The notes below the pieces were generated by a model. The model saw only the letters and a list, made by a program, of their open reading frames with translations, was not told where the DNA came from and ran no database searches. From CAZJLP01 sp964546955 (GTDB taxonomy: Bacteria; Verrucomicrobiota; Verrucomicrobiia; Opitutales; Opitutaceae): 58,179 nucleotides of DNA. How positions within the stretch are numbered: the first letter of the stretch is position 1; every line of letters begins with the position of its first letter. The translations under genes were made by a program, and so were the position numbers. The DNA is taken from contig CAZJLP010000032.1 in NCBI GenBank assembly GCA_964546955.1, positions 1-58,179 of the forward strand. The letters are read 5' to 3'. Shown piece by piece: positions 24,536 through 32,359 of this stretch.

Positions 24536-25903
24536 CTACAATCCATACTTCTCCAGTCTCCGATAAAAGGCCGAGCGGCTCAGGCCGAGTTCTTCGGCGG
24601 CTTTGCGGGCGTTGCCGTCGCAGCGGGCCAGGGTTTTCTTGATGAGAAATCCTTCCACTTCTTCGAGGCTCATGTCCTCCAAGCGCGGGCTGGCGTCGCG
24701 GCCGGCGTTGAGGCCGAGATCAGCGGTCCGCACGACTTTCGCAGGGGCCATGAGGACTCCGCGTTCGACGGCGTGGTCGAGTTCGCGCACGTTGCCAGGC
24801 CAGCCATAGTCGCGCATGGCCTGCAGCGCGCCCTCGTCGAAGCCAGTGATTCCCTTGCGGTAGCGTCCTACGTGCTGCTTCAGGAAATGATGGGCGAGCA
24901 GATCGACGTCTTCGCGTCGTTCGCGCAGCGGCGGCAGGTGAAGATGGATTGTATTCAGGCGGAAAAGCAGATCCTGGCGGAAGCGGCCGGAAGACACTTC
25001 CGAATGCAAATCCGAATTGGTCGCGGAAATGAGCCGGACGTTGGCGCGGTAGGTGCGTGAAGACCCGACGCGCTCGAAGTCGCCTGTCTCCACCGTGCGC
25101 AACAGCTTTGCTTGCTGGCCGAGGGGAATGTTCGCGATTTCGTCCATGAAGAGCGTGCCGCCGTCGGCCAGTTCAAAGCGACCGGCGCGGTCGCTCTTCG
25201 CATCGGTGAAGGCGCCGCGGACGTGGCCGAACAATTCGCTTTCGAAAACGCCTTCGGGGAGCCCGCCCATGTTGACCGTGATGAACGGTTTCCCTGCACG
25301 GCCCGAGACTGCGTGCAAGGCCTGGGCGACGACGCCTTTGCCGGTTCCATTTTCGCCGGTGATTAGCACGTTGGCATCGGACGGCCCGATCCGCGCAATG
25401 ACGTCGAGAACCGGACGCATGGCGGCGGACTGAGCGATCAGGGTGGGCCCGCCCGTTTTGCCGCGGAGAAGCTGATTCTCCTCCTGCAGACGGCGATAGG
25501 CGCGAACCGCGCTTCCGAGTTCGATCTGATTTTTGACGATGGTGAGCAGCCGCGGGTTGTCCCAGGGTTTCGTGACGAAATCGCGGGCGCCCCGCCGCAT
25601 TGCTTCGACCGCCAATTCGACACTGGCCCAGGCAGTCATGACCACGACCGGCAGGGCCGAATCGACGTTCTGCAAACGCATGAGCAGATCGAGGCCTTCC
25701 TGGCCGGACGTCGTGTCGCGCGCGTAGTTTAGATCCATTAACACCAATGCGAAATCGCGCGACTCGACGGCCTTGATCACTGCCGCGGGGGAGCGCACGC
25801 CCTCGATCTGGTAACCTTCCCCTTTCAATAGAAGGCGAAGCGCTTCGAGCACATCTGCCTGGTCATCGGCGACCAAGATGCGATGAAAGACGGCGTCGGA
25901 CAT
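24536..25903 (-). CDS. NtrC-family sigma-54-dependent response regulator
   Basis: 455 residues from ATG 25903 (MSDAVFHRILVADDQ); a longer in-frame extension is not homologous. The receiver domain has phospho-acceptor Asp57. The AAA+ domain has Walker A GENGTGKGV and Walker B GGTLFMDEI, and the Fis-type HTH is at the C-terminus (NARKAAEELGLSRSAFYRRLEKYGL region). The sigma-54 contact loop reads GAFTDA instead of the canonical GAFTGA. It is partner to the kinase at 22775-24112. The adjacent ADOP and MacAB exporters are plausible targets, although I found no clear -24/-12 element. Confidence 0.92.
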   Translation of the reverse strand: MSDAVFHRILVADDQADVLEALRLLLKGEGYQIEGVRSPAAVIKAVESRDFALVLMDLNYARDTTSGQEGLDLLMRLQNVDSALPVVVMTAWASVELAVEAMRRGARDFVTKPWDNPRLLTIVKNQIELGSAVRAYRRLQEENQLLRGKTGGPTLIAQSAAMRPVLDVIARIGPSDANVLITGENGTGKGVVAQALHAVSGRAGKPFITVNMGGLPEGVFESELFGHVRGAFTDAKSDRAGRFELADGGTLFMDEIANIPLGQQAKLLRTVETGDFERVGSSRTYRANVRLISATNSDLHSEVSSGRFRQDLLFRLNTIHLHLPPLRERREDVDLLAHHFLKQHVGRYRKGITGFDEGALQAMRDYGWPGNVRELDHAVERGVLMAPAKVVRTADLGLNAGRDASPRLEDMSLEEVEGFLIKKTLARCDGNARKAAEELGLSRSAFYRRLEKYGL

Positions 25904-25911
25904 GGGGCAAG

Positions 25912-25938
25912 TGACACGCGGGGAAGCGTGCGGTGTCA
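25912..25938. promoter_or_regulatory. Inverted repeat upstream of the response regulator (possible autoregulatory site)
   Basis: TGACAC-N15-GTGTCA with inner CACGC/GCGTG homology, starting 8 nt upstream of the regulator ATG. On the minus strand it contains TTGACA. A Fis-type dimer site is plausible; there is no direct proof. Confidence 0.35.
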
Positions 25939-25970
25939 AGGGAGAGGGGGACGCCCTCTCGCCGTCCGAC

Positions 25971-26091
25971 AATCTTTCTCTTTATTCTTTATCTTAATCT
26001 TCTCTCAAAACGGCTCGACCTGGAGTTTACCCGTTGAAGCGAACACTAGGCTTCGAGAGAAAGATTAAGATAAAGAATAAAGAGAAAGATT
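25971..26091. repeat. Palindromic element with AT-rich hexamer-array arms
   Basis: Left arm 25971-26006 and right arm 26055-26091 are near-perfect inverted repeats (36/37 nt, one indel) built from imperfect hexamers of the AAGATT/AAGATA/AAGAAT type. The 48-nt centre contains a small GAAGC/GCTTC hairpin. The arms are strikingly AT-rich in a GC-rich region. The element has no coding content and lies between the MacB permease gene and the response regulator. Confidence 0.85.
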
Positions 26092-26112
26092 CGGAGCTGC
26101 TTTCCCGGCAGC

Positions 26113-26240
26113 GCGAGGCCTCTGGACTCGCCGTTGTGTGCCGCAATCGCCCCACGGAAATATCTGCCCGGCGCCGCCAGCGTTAGATCGCGTATTCTGC
26201 GCCGCGTCTCCTCCTTCGATGCCGAGTCCAGAGGCCTCGC
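26113..26240. repeat. Inverted-repeat element with 18-bp perfect arms
   Basis: GCGAGGCCTCTGGACTCG at 26113-26130 is exactly complementary to 26223-26240, enclosing 92 bp. The right end continues CCTACC, as does the related sequence at 15581-15597. The element is probably non-coding (MITE/REP-like) and lies next to the hexamer palindrome. Confidence 0.8.
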
Positions 26241-26254
26241 CCTACCTTCAAAGA

Positions 26255-27463
26255 CTACTCGTAACGCAGGGCGTCGATCGGGTCTAGCTGCGATGCTTTG
26301 CGCGCTGGGTAGAAGCCGAAGAAGACGCCGATGATCGTGCTGACGCTAAAAGCCAGGATCACGGAGGTGCTGGAGACCAGGATCGGCCAGCCCTTCAGCT
26401 CGCTCACCAGCTTAGACGCGCCCACGCCGAGCAGAATGCCGATGATTCCGCCCATGGCGCTGAGGATGACGGCTTCGATCAGAAACTGAAGCAGGACATC
26501 GCGTCCGTGCGCTCCCACCGCCAGGCGGATGCCGATCTCGCGCGTGCGCTCGGTCACGCTGACGAGCATGATGTTCATGATGCCGATGCCCCCGACGATC
26601 AGCGAGACGCAGGCGATGGCGGCAAGGAGGGCGGTCATCGTCTTCGAGGTCGCGGTGGCGGCTTCGGCGATTTCGACCTGGCTGCGCACGGTGAAATCCG
26701 GTTCGCGACCGCGGCGGCGCTGGGTGAGATAATCCGTCAGGTTCTGCTGCACCTTCTCGATGTCTTCGGCGGTCTCGGCTTGGACGAGGATGGTGCTGAT
26801 ATTGGTGCGTCGGGACACCCGGCGCATGTGACTCGTGTAGGGGATGATCACGACGTCGTCCTGGTCAACGCCCGCGAGGTTGAATCCTTTGGGCGCGAGT
26901 TGTCCGACGATCTTGAAAGGGATGTTCCGGATGCGGAGTGTTTCCCCGATGACTTCCTGATTGGGAAAAAGTTGATCGGCGACGGTTTTGCCGACGACCG
27001 CGACCTTCGCCATGTTCTTGACGTCGGCTTCGCTGAACATCGTGCCGTCCACGACCGGCCAGCTGCGAATGAAAGGATAGTCGGGCGATTCTCCGAGAAC
27101 GAGCGTGTTCCAATTCAGGCCGTTCGCCAGGACCTGATTGCGATCGCGGACCTCGGCGCTCACGCCAGCGACGTTGGGCACTTCCGTGATGATCGCCTCG
27201 GCTTCTTCGGGGGTCAACGTGCTCATGCTGCCCCAGCCCCCGCGCGTGCCGCCGCTGGTGAAACTGCCTGGAAAAACCGTGATGACGTTCTGTCCGAGGT
27301 TAGCCACCTGGGCTTCCACCTGCGACTTCGCGCCGTTGCCGATGCTCACCATGGCAATCACGGCGCCGACGCCGATGATGATGCCGAGCGCGGTGAGAAT
27401 GGAGCGCAGTTTGTTGCGCCGAAGAGCGCGGATGGCGATGACGATGATGCTGAAAAAACTCAT
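26255..27463 (-). CDS. macB: MacB-type ABC exporter permease
   Basis: 402 residues with the standard MacB/FtsX layout: TM1 about 20-42 (RSILTALGIIIGVGAVIAMVSIG), a periplasmic MacB-PCD domain about 45-270, then three TMs (about 283-305, 330-355, 370-392) and a cytoplasmic end PIDALRYE. It works with the separate ATPase (27465-28253) and the periplasmic adaptor (28255-29781) as a tripartite efflux pump. The start is 1 nt after the ATPase stop. Confidence 0.92.
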   Translation of the reverse strand: MSFFSIIVIAIRALRRNKLRSILTALGIIIGVGAVIAMVSIGNGAKSQVEAQVANLGQNVITVFPGSFTSGGTRGGWGSMSTLTPEEAEAIITEVPNVAGVSAEVRDRNQVLANGLNWNTLVLGESPDYPFIRSWPVVDGTMFSEADVKNMAKVAVVGKTVADQLFPNQEVIGETLRIRNIPFKIVGQLAPKGFNLAGVDQDDVVIIPYTSHMRRVSRRTNISTILVQAETAEDIEKVQQNLTDYLTQRRRGREPDFTVRSQVEIAEAATATSKTMTALLAAIACVSLIVGGIGIMNIMLVSVTERTREIGIRLAVGAHGRDVLLQFLIEAVILSAMGGIIGILLGVGASKLVSELKGWPILVSSTSVILAFSVSTIIGVFFGFYPARKASQLDPIDALRYE

Positions 27464-27464
27464 G

Positions 27465-28253
27465 CTAGGCGTGGGTCAGTTTCGCGGCCGCTTCGGCGTT
27501 CTTGAGTTTTTCCATCTCCAGCGGGGCGAGGAGGCGGTCCTTGACGATCTCGTCGCGAACGATCACGCCGTCGCGCAGGATCAAGTTGCGTTTGCAGTAG
27601 TGTGCGATGTCGAGCTCGTGGGTGACCATCACGATGGTGATGCCCTCGTCGTTCAGTTTCTGAAAAACGCCCATTACCTCGACCGAGGTCTTGCTGTCGA
27701 GGTTTCCGGTCGGTTCATCGGCCAGAAGCACCTGCGGTTTGTTGACGAGCGCGCGCGCGATGGCGACGCGCTGCTGCTGGCCGCCGGAAAGTTGGTTGGG
27801 GAAGTGATCGAAGCGGTTCGCGAGACCGACGATCTCGAGGCAGTGCATCGCGCGATCCCGCATTTCCCGACGCGAAAACTGCTCTTTGCTGTAGAGCATC
27901 GGCAATTCGACGTTTTCCAACGCGGTCGTTCGCGAGAGCAAATTGAAGCCCTGAAAAACGAATCCCAGTTTCTGATTGCGGATATCGGCCAGCTGATTGC
28001 GGTCGAGGCCGGACACATCGATCGTGTCCAAGAGGTAGCGGCCGCGCGTGGGCCGGTCGAGGCAGCCGAGAAGATTCATCAAGGTGGATTTTCCCGAACC
28101 GCTGGCTCCCATCAGCGCGATGAACTCTCCGCGCCGGATGGTAAGGGACACGCCGCGGACGGCGTGCACGGGGATTTCGCCTGACTCGTAAATTTTGTGG
28201 ATGTCCTCGATCGCGACGACCGCGGCATCCGGAGAGGGAGCGGGGGCAACCAC
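27465..28253 (-). CDS. MacB-type ABC exporter ATPase
   Basis: 262 residues from a GTG at 28253, 1 nt after the adaptor's TAA. GGGGAGG lies 8 nt upstream and is encoded by the adaptor's Gly-rich tail, making this start better than the ATG at 28286. Walker A ALMGASGSGKSTL, signature LSGGQQQRVAIARAL, Walker B VLLADEPTGNLDS and MVTHELDIA are intact. The C-terminal extension (VIVRDEIVKDRLLAPLEM) is typical of MacB-like ATPases encoded apart from the permease. Confidence 0.93.
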   Translation of the reverse strand: MVAPAPSPDAAVVAIEDIHKIYESGEIPVHAVRGVSLTIRRGEFIALMGASGSGKSTLMNLLGCLDRPTRGRYLLDTIDVSGLDRNQLADIRNQKLGFVFQGFNLLSRTTALENVELPMLYSKEQFSRREMRDRAMHCLEIVGLANRFDHFPNQLSGGQQQRVAIARALVNKPQVLLADEPTGNLDSKTSVEVMGVFQKLNDEGITIVMVTHELDIAHYCKRNLILRDGVIVRDEIVKDRLLAPLEMEKLKNAEAAAKLTHA

Positions 28254-28254
28254 G

Positions 28255-29781
28255 TTAGAAACCTCCCCGCCGGCCGCCACCACCACCGCCGCCGGCCCCG
28301 CCGAAGCCGCGCTGGCCGCCGCCGGTGAAAGGATTATTCGAGGGCGCGCCTTGTGCTACGGCTGAGCCCGGCCTGATCGCTGCCGTGACGAGCACGTCGC
28401 CTTCATTCACGCCTTCAATCACCTCGGTCGTGATGCCGTCGGTGATTCCCAGCTTGATCGTGACCGGCTCGAGCTTCGGGTCCTTTGGATCGTTGCTCAT
28501 CAATTTGTACACCGTGCGTTCCACGGGGGCCGCAGCCGTGCCGGAGGCCCGTTCGCCGCGATCTCCGCCGCGTCCTCGGCCCATTTGGCTGAAATCGACA
28601 TCGAGATTACGTTCCTTGGCCAGCTGTTGAGCTTTAGCGATGATTTCAGGGGTCGGCCGGCCTTGCACGCCGCCGCTGGCTTCGCGGAGCAAATCACGCA
28701 TCGCGCGACGCTTCTCTTCTTCGGTCATGGGTTTCGCAGGTGCGGCGGTTGTGGCCGCTGATTTGTCGCCCGCCCCTTCAGCGGAAGCGGCTTTGGCGTC
28801 TGTCTTGGCGGGGGCTGCGGGTGCTGGCGGCGGTGCCTTCGGGAGCAGTTCCTCGGGGATGCGCGTGCGGAGGGCCGAGTTGCTGACTCGCAGCGTATTC
28901 CGTTTTTCGGCGGCGATGATCGAAACGTTGGCCGTCATGCCGGGCTTTAGCTTGAGATCGTCGTTGCGCACTTCAATCAGGGTCTCGTAGGTGACGACGT
29001 TCTGATTGGCTTTCGCCAAATTTCGAATCTGCGTGATGGTGCCGCGGAATTGACGGCCTGGAAAAGCGTCGACCGTGAAATTGACCGGCTGGCCGAGTTC
29101 GATGCTGCCGATGTCCGCCTCGGCGACAGCGGCGTTGATCTGCATTTTGGTGAGATCGTTGACGATCACGAACAACGTCGGCGCGCTGGTGCTGGCGGAG
29201 ACGGTTTTGCCTTTCTCCGTGTTGCGCGACAGCACGATGCCGTCGATCGGAGATTTGATCTCGCAACGACTCAGATTCACTTTCGCATCCTCGACCGCGG
29301 CCTGACGCGTTTGCAATTGGGCGTTCGACTGCTTGAGCTGAGCCTCCCCCTGGTCCAATTCTTGTTGAGAAACCAAGTTCTTTGCCCGCAGTTCCCGGAT
29401 ACGCTCCGTGTTCAGCCGGACGAGGGTGTTGTTGGCCTCGGTCGACATGAGATCTGCTTCAGCTTGCCGAAGTCGACTTTGATACGTCGCCGGATCGATC
29501 CGCGCAAGCAGCTGGCCGGTTTTCACCGGTGTATTGAAATCGACGAACAGGTCGATGATCTGTCCGGAAATCGTACTGCTCACATCGATCGTCGTCACCG
29601 ACTCGATGTCGCCCGTGGCGGTGATCGCCTGGCGGACGTCGCCCCTTGTCACGGTGGTCGTCGTCAATTCGAAGGGCTTGGGCTGCTTGCCTTTCCAATA
29701 GAAATACCCGCCAGCCGCACCGGCGACGAGGAGAGCAAGAACGACGAGGAGGAGACCGCTGGATCTGCCAGATTTGGCCAT
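28255..29781 (-). CDS. macA: MacA/HlyD-type periplasmic adaptor (membrane fusion protein)
   Basis: 508 residues: an N-terminal membrane anchor (about 8-28), barrel-sandwich/lipoyl half motifs (GQIIDLFVDFNTPVKTGQLLARIDP and SPIDGIVLSRNTEKGKTV), a coiled-coil hairpin at about 95-170, and a beta-barrel domain to about 310. An Ala/Pro/Lys-rich insert (about 318-430, KAPPPAPAAPAKTDAKAAS) is unusual for the family. The C-terminus is a Gly-rich tail of about 25 residues, whose DNA also supplies the SD for the ATPase. It links the MacB complex to an outer-membrane channel encoded elsewhere and is first in the operon. Confidence 0.92.
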   Translation of the reverse strand: MAKSGRSSGLLLVVLALLVAGAAGGYFYWKGKQPKPFELTTTTVTRGDVRQAITATGDIESVTTIDVSSTISGQIIDLFVDFNTPVKTGQLLARIDPATYQSRLRQAEADLMSTEANNTLVRLNTERIRELRAKNLVSQQELDQGEAQLKQSNAQLQTRQAAVEDAKVNLSRCEIKSPIDGIVLSRNTEKGKTVSASTSAPTLFVIVNDLTKMQINAAVAEADIGSIELGQPVNFTVDAFPGRQFRGTITQIRNLAKANQNVVTYETLIEVRNDDLKLKPGMTANVSIIAAEKRNTLRVSNSALRTRIPEELLPKAPPPAPAAPAKTDAKAASAEGAGDKSAATTAAPAKPMTEEEKRRAMRDLLREASGGVQGRPTPEIIAKAQQLAKERNLDVDFSQMGRGRGGDRGERASGTAAAPVERTVYKLMSNDPKDPKLEPVTIKLGITDGITTEVIEGVNEGDVLVTAAIRPGSAVAQGAPSNNPFTGGGQRGFGGAGGGGGGGRRGGF

Positions 29782-29992
29782 AATGGAGAGGGGGAGTGGA
29801 GGCCGGGCTGCGTCGCAACCGTCACGGAGATAACGGTCGGCGAGGCACAGCTAGCCGGCGGGAGGTATGACGTAGCTATTTTCCGTAAGGTGACAAATTA
29901 TCTCACGAAATGAATGTGACGCGCGGAGGACGAGGGACTTGCTCAAATCCGGATCGCCAGGCAGGCGGGGATGCTTATACCGCTTCTCTAGC

Positions 29993-30391
29993 ATGATGCT
30001 CTATGTCTGGATCGCCCTCGGAGGAGCCTTGGGAAGCGTGGCCCGTTATGCGTGCACGCAATGGGGGGATGCACGCTGGGGCGCGTCTTTCCCTTGGAGT
30101 ACGGTCGCGATCAACGTCTTTGGGTCGTTTTTGATCGGTGGATTCGCTTATTTGTCAGCTGTCGATGGGCGGTTTCCGCTTGGCCCCACTGCGCGCTATT
30201 TCGTCATGACGGGCGTTTTTGGGGGCTTCACGACGTTTTCCGCATTCAGTCTGCAGACCCTCGAGCTCGCCAGACAGGGAGAGTGGATGAAGGCAGGCGG
30301 CAACGTGGCTGGGAGCGTCGCGGGTTGTTTGGCGGCGGTCTCGGCAGGGTATCTGCTCGCGGCGGCGGTGAGTGGAAGAACCAGCAGCTGA
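29993..30391 (+). CDS. crcB: Fluoride channel CrcB/FluC
   Basis: About 132 residues from the ATG-ATG at 29993/29996 (MLYVWIALGGALGSVARY). Four TM segments and the signature TGVFGGFTTFSAFSLQTLEL, with its Phe-box and Thr/Ser pore residues, identify the dual-topology fluoride exporter. INVFGSFLIGG is the Asn-containing pore motif. The gene is convergent with coaD, with 4 nt between stops. I could not establish a fluoride riboswitch upstream. Confidence 0.93.
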   Translation: MMLYVWIALGGALGSVARYACTQWGDARWGASFPWSTVAINVFGSFLIGGFAYLSAVDGRFPLGPTARYFVMTGVFGGFTTFSAFSLQTLELARQGEWMKAGGNVAGSVAGCLAAVSAGYLLAAAVSGRTSS

Positions 30392-30395
30392 AGGA

Positions 30396-30881
30396 TCAGT
30401 TCGGCGCGGCAAATTGGGCTTTCAGTGCCGCAGCGACGTTGGCCGGAACAAAATGAGAGACGTCGCCGCCATAACGTGCGACCTGCTTCACCAAATTGGA
30501 ACTCGTATAGCTGTACGCTTCGTTCGGCATGACGAACAATGTCTCGATCGCCGGTTGCAGGTGCCGGTTCATGAGGGCCATGTTAAACTCGAACTCAAAG
30601 TCCGAGAGCGCGCGCAGGCCACGGATAATTGCAACCGCCTTTTGTTCGACCGCAAAGTCGACCAGCAGGCCCCCGAAGGTGGTGAGGACGACGTTGGGGA
30701 GTTTTGCGATGTTGGGGCGGATCATCTCCAACCGCTGTTCGGCCGTAAAGAGAGGTCCCTTGCCCGGGTTGTGCGCGATTGCGACGGTAACCTGCTCGAA
30801 GAGACGGGCGGCCCGCGACAGAACGTCGAGATGACCGTACGTGATCGGATCAAATGTTCCTGGATAGATACAGTGGCGCAT
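30396..30881 (-). CDS. coaD: Phosphopantetheine adenylyltransferase
   Basis: 161 residues, full length. It transfers AMP from ATP to 4'-phosphopantetheine to give dephospho-CoA, the penultimate step of CoA synthesis. Nucleotidyltransferase motifs GTFDPITYGH (T/HxGH) and RGLRALSDFEFEFNMALMN, and the C-terminal SYTSSNLVKQVARYGGDVSHFVP, are conserved. It is monocistronic and divergent from pgsA. Confidence 0.97.
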   Translation of the reverse strand: MRHCIYPGTFDPITYGHLDVLSRAARLFEQVTVAIAHNPGKGPLFTAEQRLEMIRPNIAKLPNVVLTTFGGLLVDFAVEQKAVAIIRGLRALSDFEFEFNMALMNRHLQPAIETLFVMPNEAYSYTSSNLVKQVARYGGDVSHFVPANVAAALKAQFAAPN

Positions 30882-31009
30882 CGTGAAAGGATTCTTGATC
30901 GGCGTGCGAAACTGGGTCGTGATCGCGCGGATTGTTTGCCCGGCCGTCGCTCCACCATTATCAATAAGCCCGCAATGACCAGACTGTTTTCCAGGCCTTG
31001 GCGCAAAGG

Positions 31010-31615
31010 ATGAACCTGCCCAACATCATTACTCTTTCGCGCATCCCGATGATGTTCCTCATCGTAGCGATGATGTATTGCCGTTTTTGGGGGGCGGCGA
31101 CGCTGGCGTTCGTGCTGTTTATCGCGTCGGCCATCGGCGACTGGCTGGACGGTTACGTCGCGCGGAAGCAGGGCCTGGTCTCGAATTTCGGCAAATTCAT
31201 GGACGCCTTGACGGACAAGATTCTGATCCTCGGCCTGATGGTCGCTTTCGTGGAAAAAGAAGCACAAGAGAAGAACGCTGCACTGTTCCTTACGATGGTC
31301 CTAGTTACTCTTTGCCGAGAGTTCCTGATCAGCGGCATGCGCATGGTGGCGGCCACCAAAGGCGTGGTGGTAGCGGCCGAACGCGGTGGAAAAGCCAAAA
31401 CGGTGCTGCAATTCATCGCGGTCGGCGTGCTCTTGTTCGTTCCGATGTTGGAGGATGATTGGGCCAAATACCTTCCGTTCAGCGTCGCTTCGTTTGCGGA
31501 GCGCCTCCATCAGATCGGGTTGACGATTTTCATTTGCGCCACCGCTCTGACCGTGAGCTCAGGGGTGAGTTATGCCCGCAAATACCGGCAGGTCTTTGCA
31601 GAAGTCGAAAAATGA
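31010..31615 (+). CDS. pgsA: CDP-diacylglycerol--glycerol-3-phosphate 3-phosphatidyltransferase
   Basis: 201 residues from ATG 31010 (MNLPNIITLSRIPMM); a TTG at 30998 is an alternative start. The CDP-alcohol phosphotransferase motif DG(x)2AR(x)8G(x)3D(x)3D is present (DWLDGYVARKQGLVSNFGKF, then MDALTDK). It is an integral membrane protein with about five TMs that makes phosphatidylglycerophosphate. Its stop overlaps the pgpA start, so synthesis and dephosphorylation of PGP are coupled. Confidence 0.95.
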   Translation: MNLPNIITLSRIPMMFLIVAMMYCRFWGAATLAFVLFIASAIGDWLDGYVARKQGLVSNFGKFMDALTDKILILGLMVAFVEKEAQEKNAALFLTMVLVTLCREFLISGMRMVAATKGVVVAAERGGKAKTVLQFIAVGVLLFVPMLEDDWAKYLPFSVASFAERLHQIGLTIFICATALTVSSGVSYARKYRQVFAEVEK

Positions 31616-32139
31616 GCTTTGGGCGACCGATTTGGCCGCGTTTCTTACCGACGCGTTTTGTCCTGGCTTGTGCGACTCTTGGGCCCGTGGGCCGCGTCCG
31701 TCGTGCTCCAGGAACCTGGGGATCTGTCGCCGGGTTGGTCTGTCAGCTGGTTCTCTTCCAGGATCTCACCAGCCTTTGGAAAACGCTCCTGGTGGTGATG
31801 GTGAGCCTTTGGTTTGCGATCTCAATCTGCGGGGAGGCGGAATTTCGTCTGGGCCGGCGGGACCCGGGCGAGGTGGTGCTCGATGAGTTTGTGGTCATTC
31901 CGCTGTGTTTCCTCGGCTGGCCTCGCTTGCTGGTGGGGCCGTGGGAGCACGCGCCCATTGTCGTGTTTTTGATCGGCTTCGCCCTCTTCCGCTTGTTCGA
32001 CATCACGAAGCCGTTCGGTATCCGAAAGCTTCAAGAGCTGCCCGCGGGCTGGGGCGTGGTGATGGACGATGTGGCGGCCGCCCTCCTGACTTGCGGCACG
32101 ATGCACGCGGCCGTGTGGAGCTGGGCGAGGTGGGGGTAG
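31612..32139 (+). CDS. pgpA: Phosphatidylglycerophosphatase A
   Basis: 175 residues from the ATG that overlaps the pgsA stop (ATGA). The PgpA family pattern is visible: GTWGSVAG near residue 33, the acidic DPGEVVLDEFVVIPL segment, and RLFDITKPFGIRKLQELPAGWGVVMDD at the C-terminal side. It removes phosphate from PGP to give phosphatidylglycerol. An upstream in-frame extension lies within pgsA and is not used. Confidence 0.93.
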   Translation: MSFGRPIWPRFLPTRFVLACATLGPVGRVRRAPGTWGSVAGLVCQLVLFQDLTSLWKTLLVVMVSLWFAISICGEAEFRLGRRDPGEVVLDEFVVIPLCFLGWPRLLVGPWEHAPIVVFLIGFALFRLFDITKPFGIRKLQELPAGWGVVMDDVAAALLTCGTMHAAVWSWARWG

Positions 32140-32144
32140 GCGTC

Positions 32145-32327
32145 AAAATCGTTCTCGTTCGCTTACTCCTACTCGTTCTCATCCCCACAGACTGGCGGGC
32201 AAATTGGCTGACAGGGCGTGACAGAGCCCGACTCACGACGCCAAACTCTGTGGACGATGACCTGCGAGTGGGTTCGTCGCCCGGGGATCGAGAACGAGTA
32301 GGAGTAAGAGAACGAGAACGATTTTTT
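32145..32327. repeat. Palindromic element with GAGNAN hexamer-array arms
   Basis: Left arm 32145-32186 and right arm 32283-32325 are inverted repeats of 42/43 nt with one indel and one mismatch. Each consists of six hexamers of the GAGAAC/GAGTAG/GAGTAA type, flanked by ATTTT outside and GGGGAT inside. The 96-nt centre has a CACAGA/TCTGTG pair next to the arms. It occupies almost all of the space between the convergent pgpA and M42 peptidase genes. The array at 15653 is a relative. Confidence 0.88.
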
Positions 32328-32359
32328 CGGACGGCCGAGACCCCTGGCTCCCTTTCAAT

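Noticed and set aside
29970..30010. Possible fluoride riboswitch before crcB (GGCGGGGATGC...CCGC...ATGATGCTCTA)
   Set aside because: A GCGG/CCGC stem with GATG in the loop and a downstream TGATG recall the crcB motif, but there is no room for the third helix and the pseudoknot partner does not match; the downstream part also overlaps the start codons.
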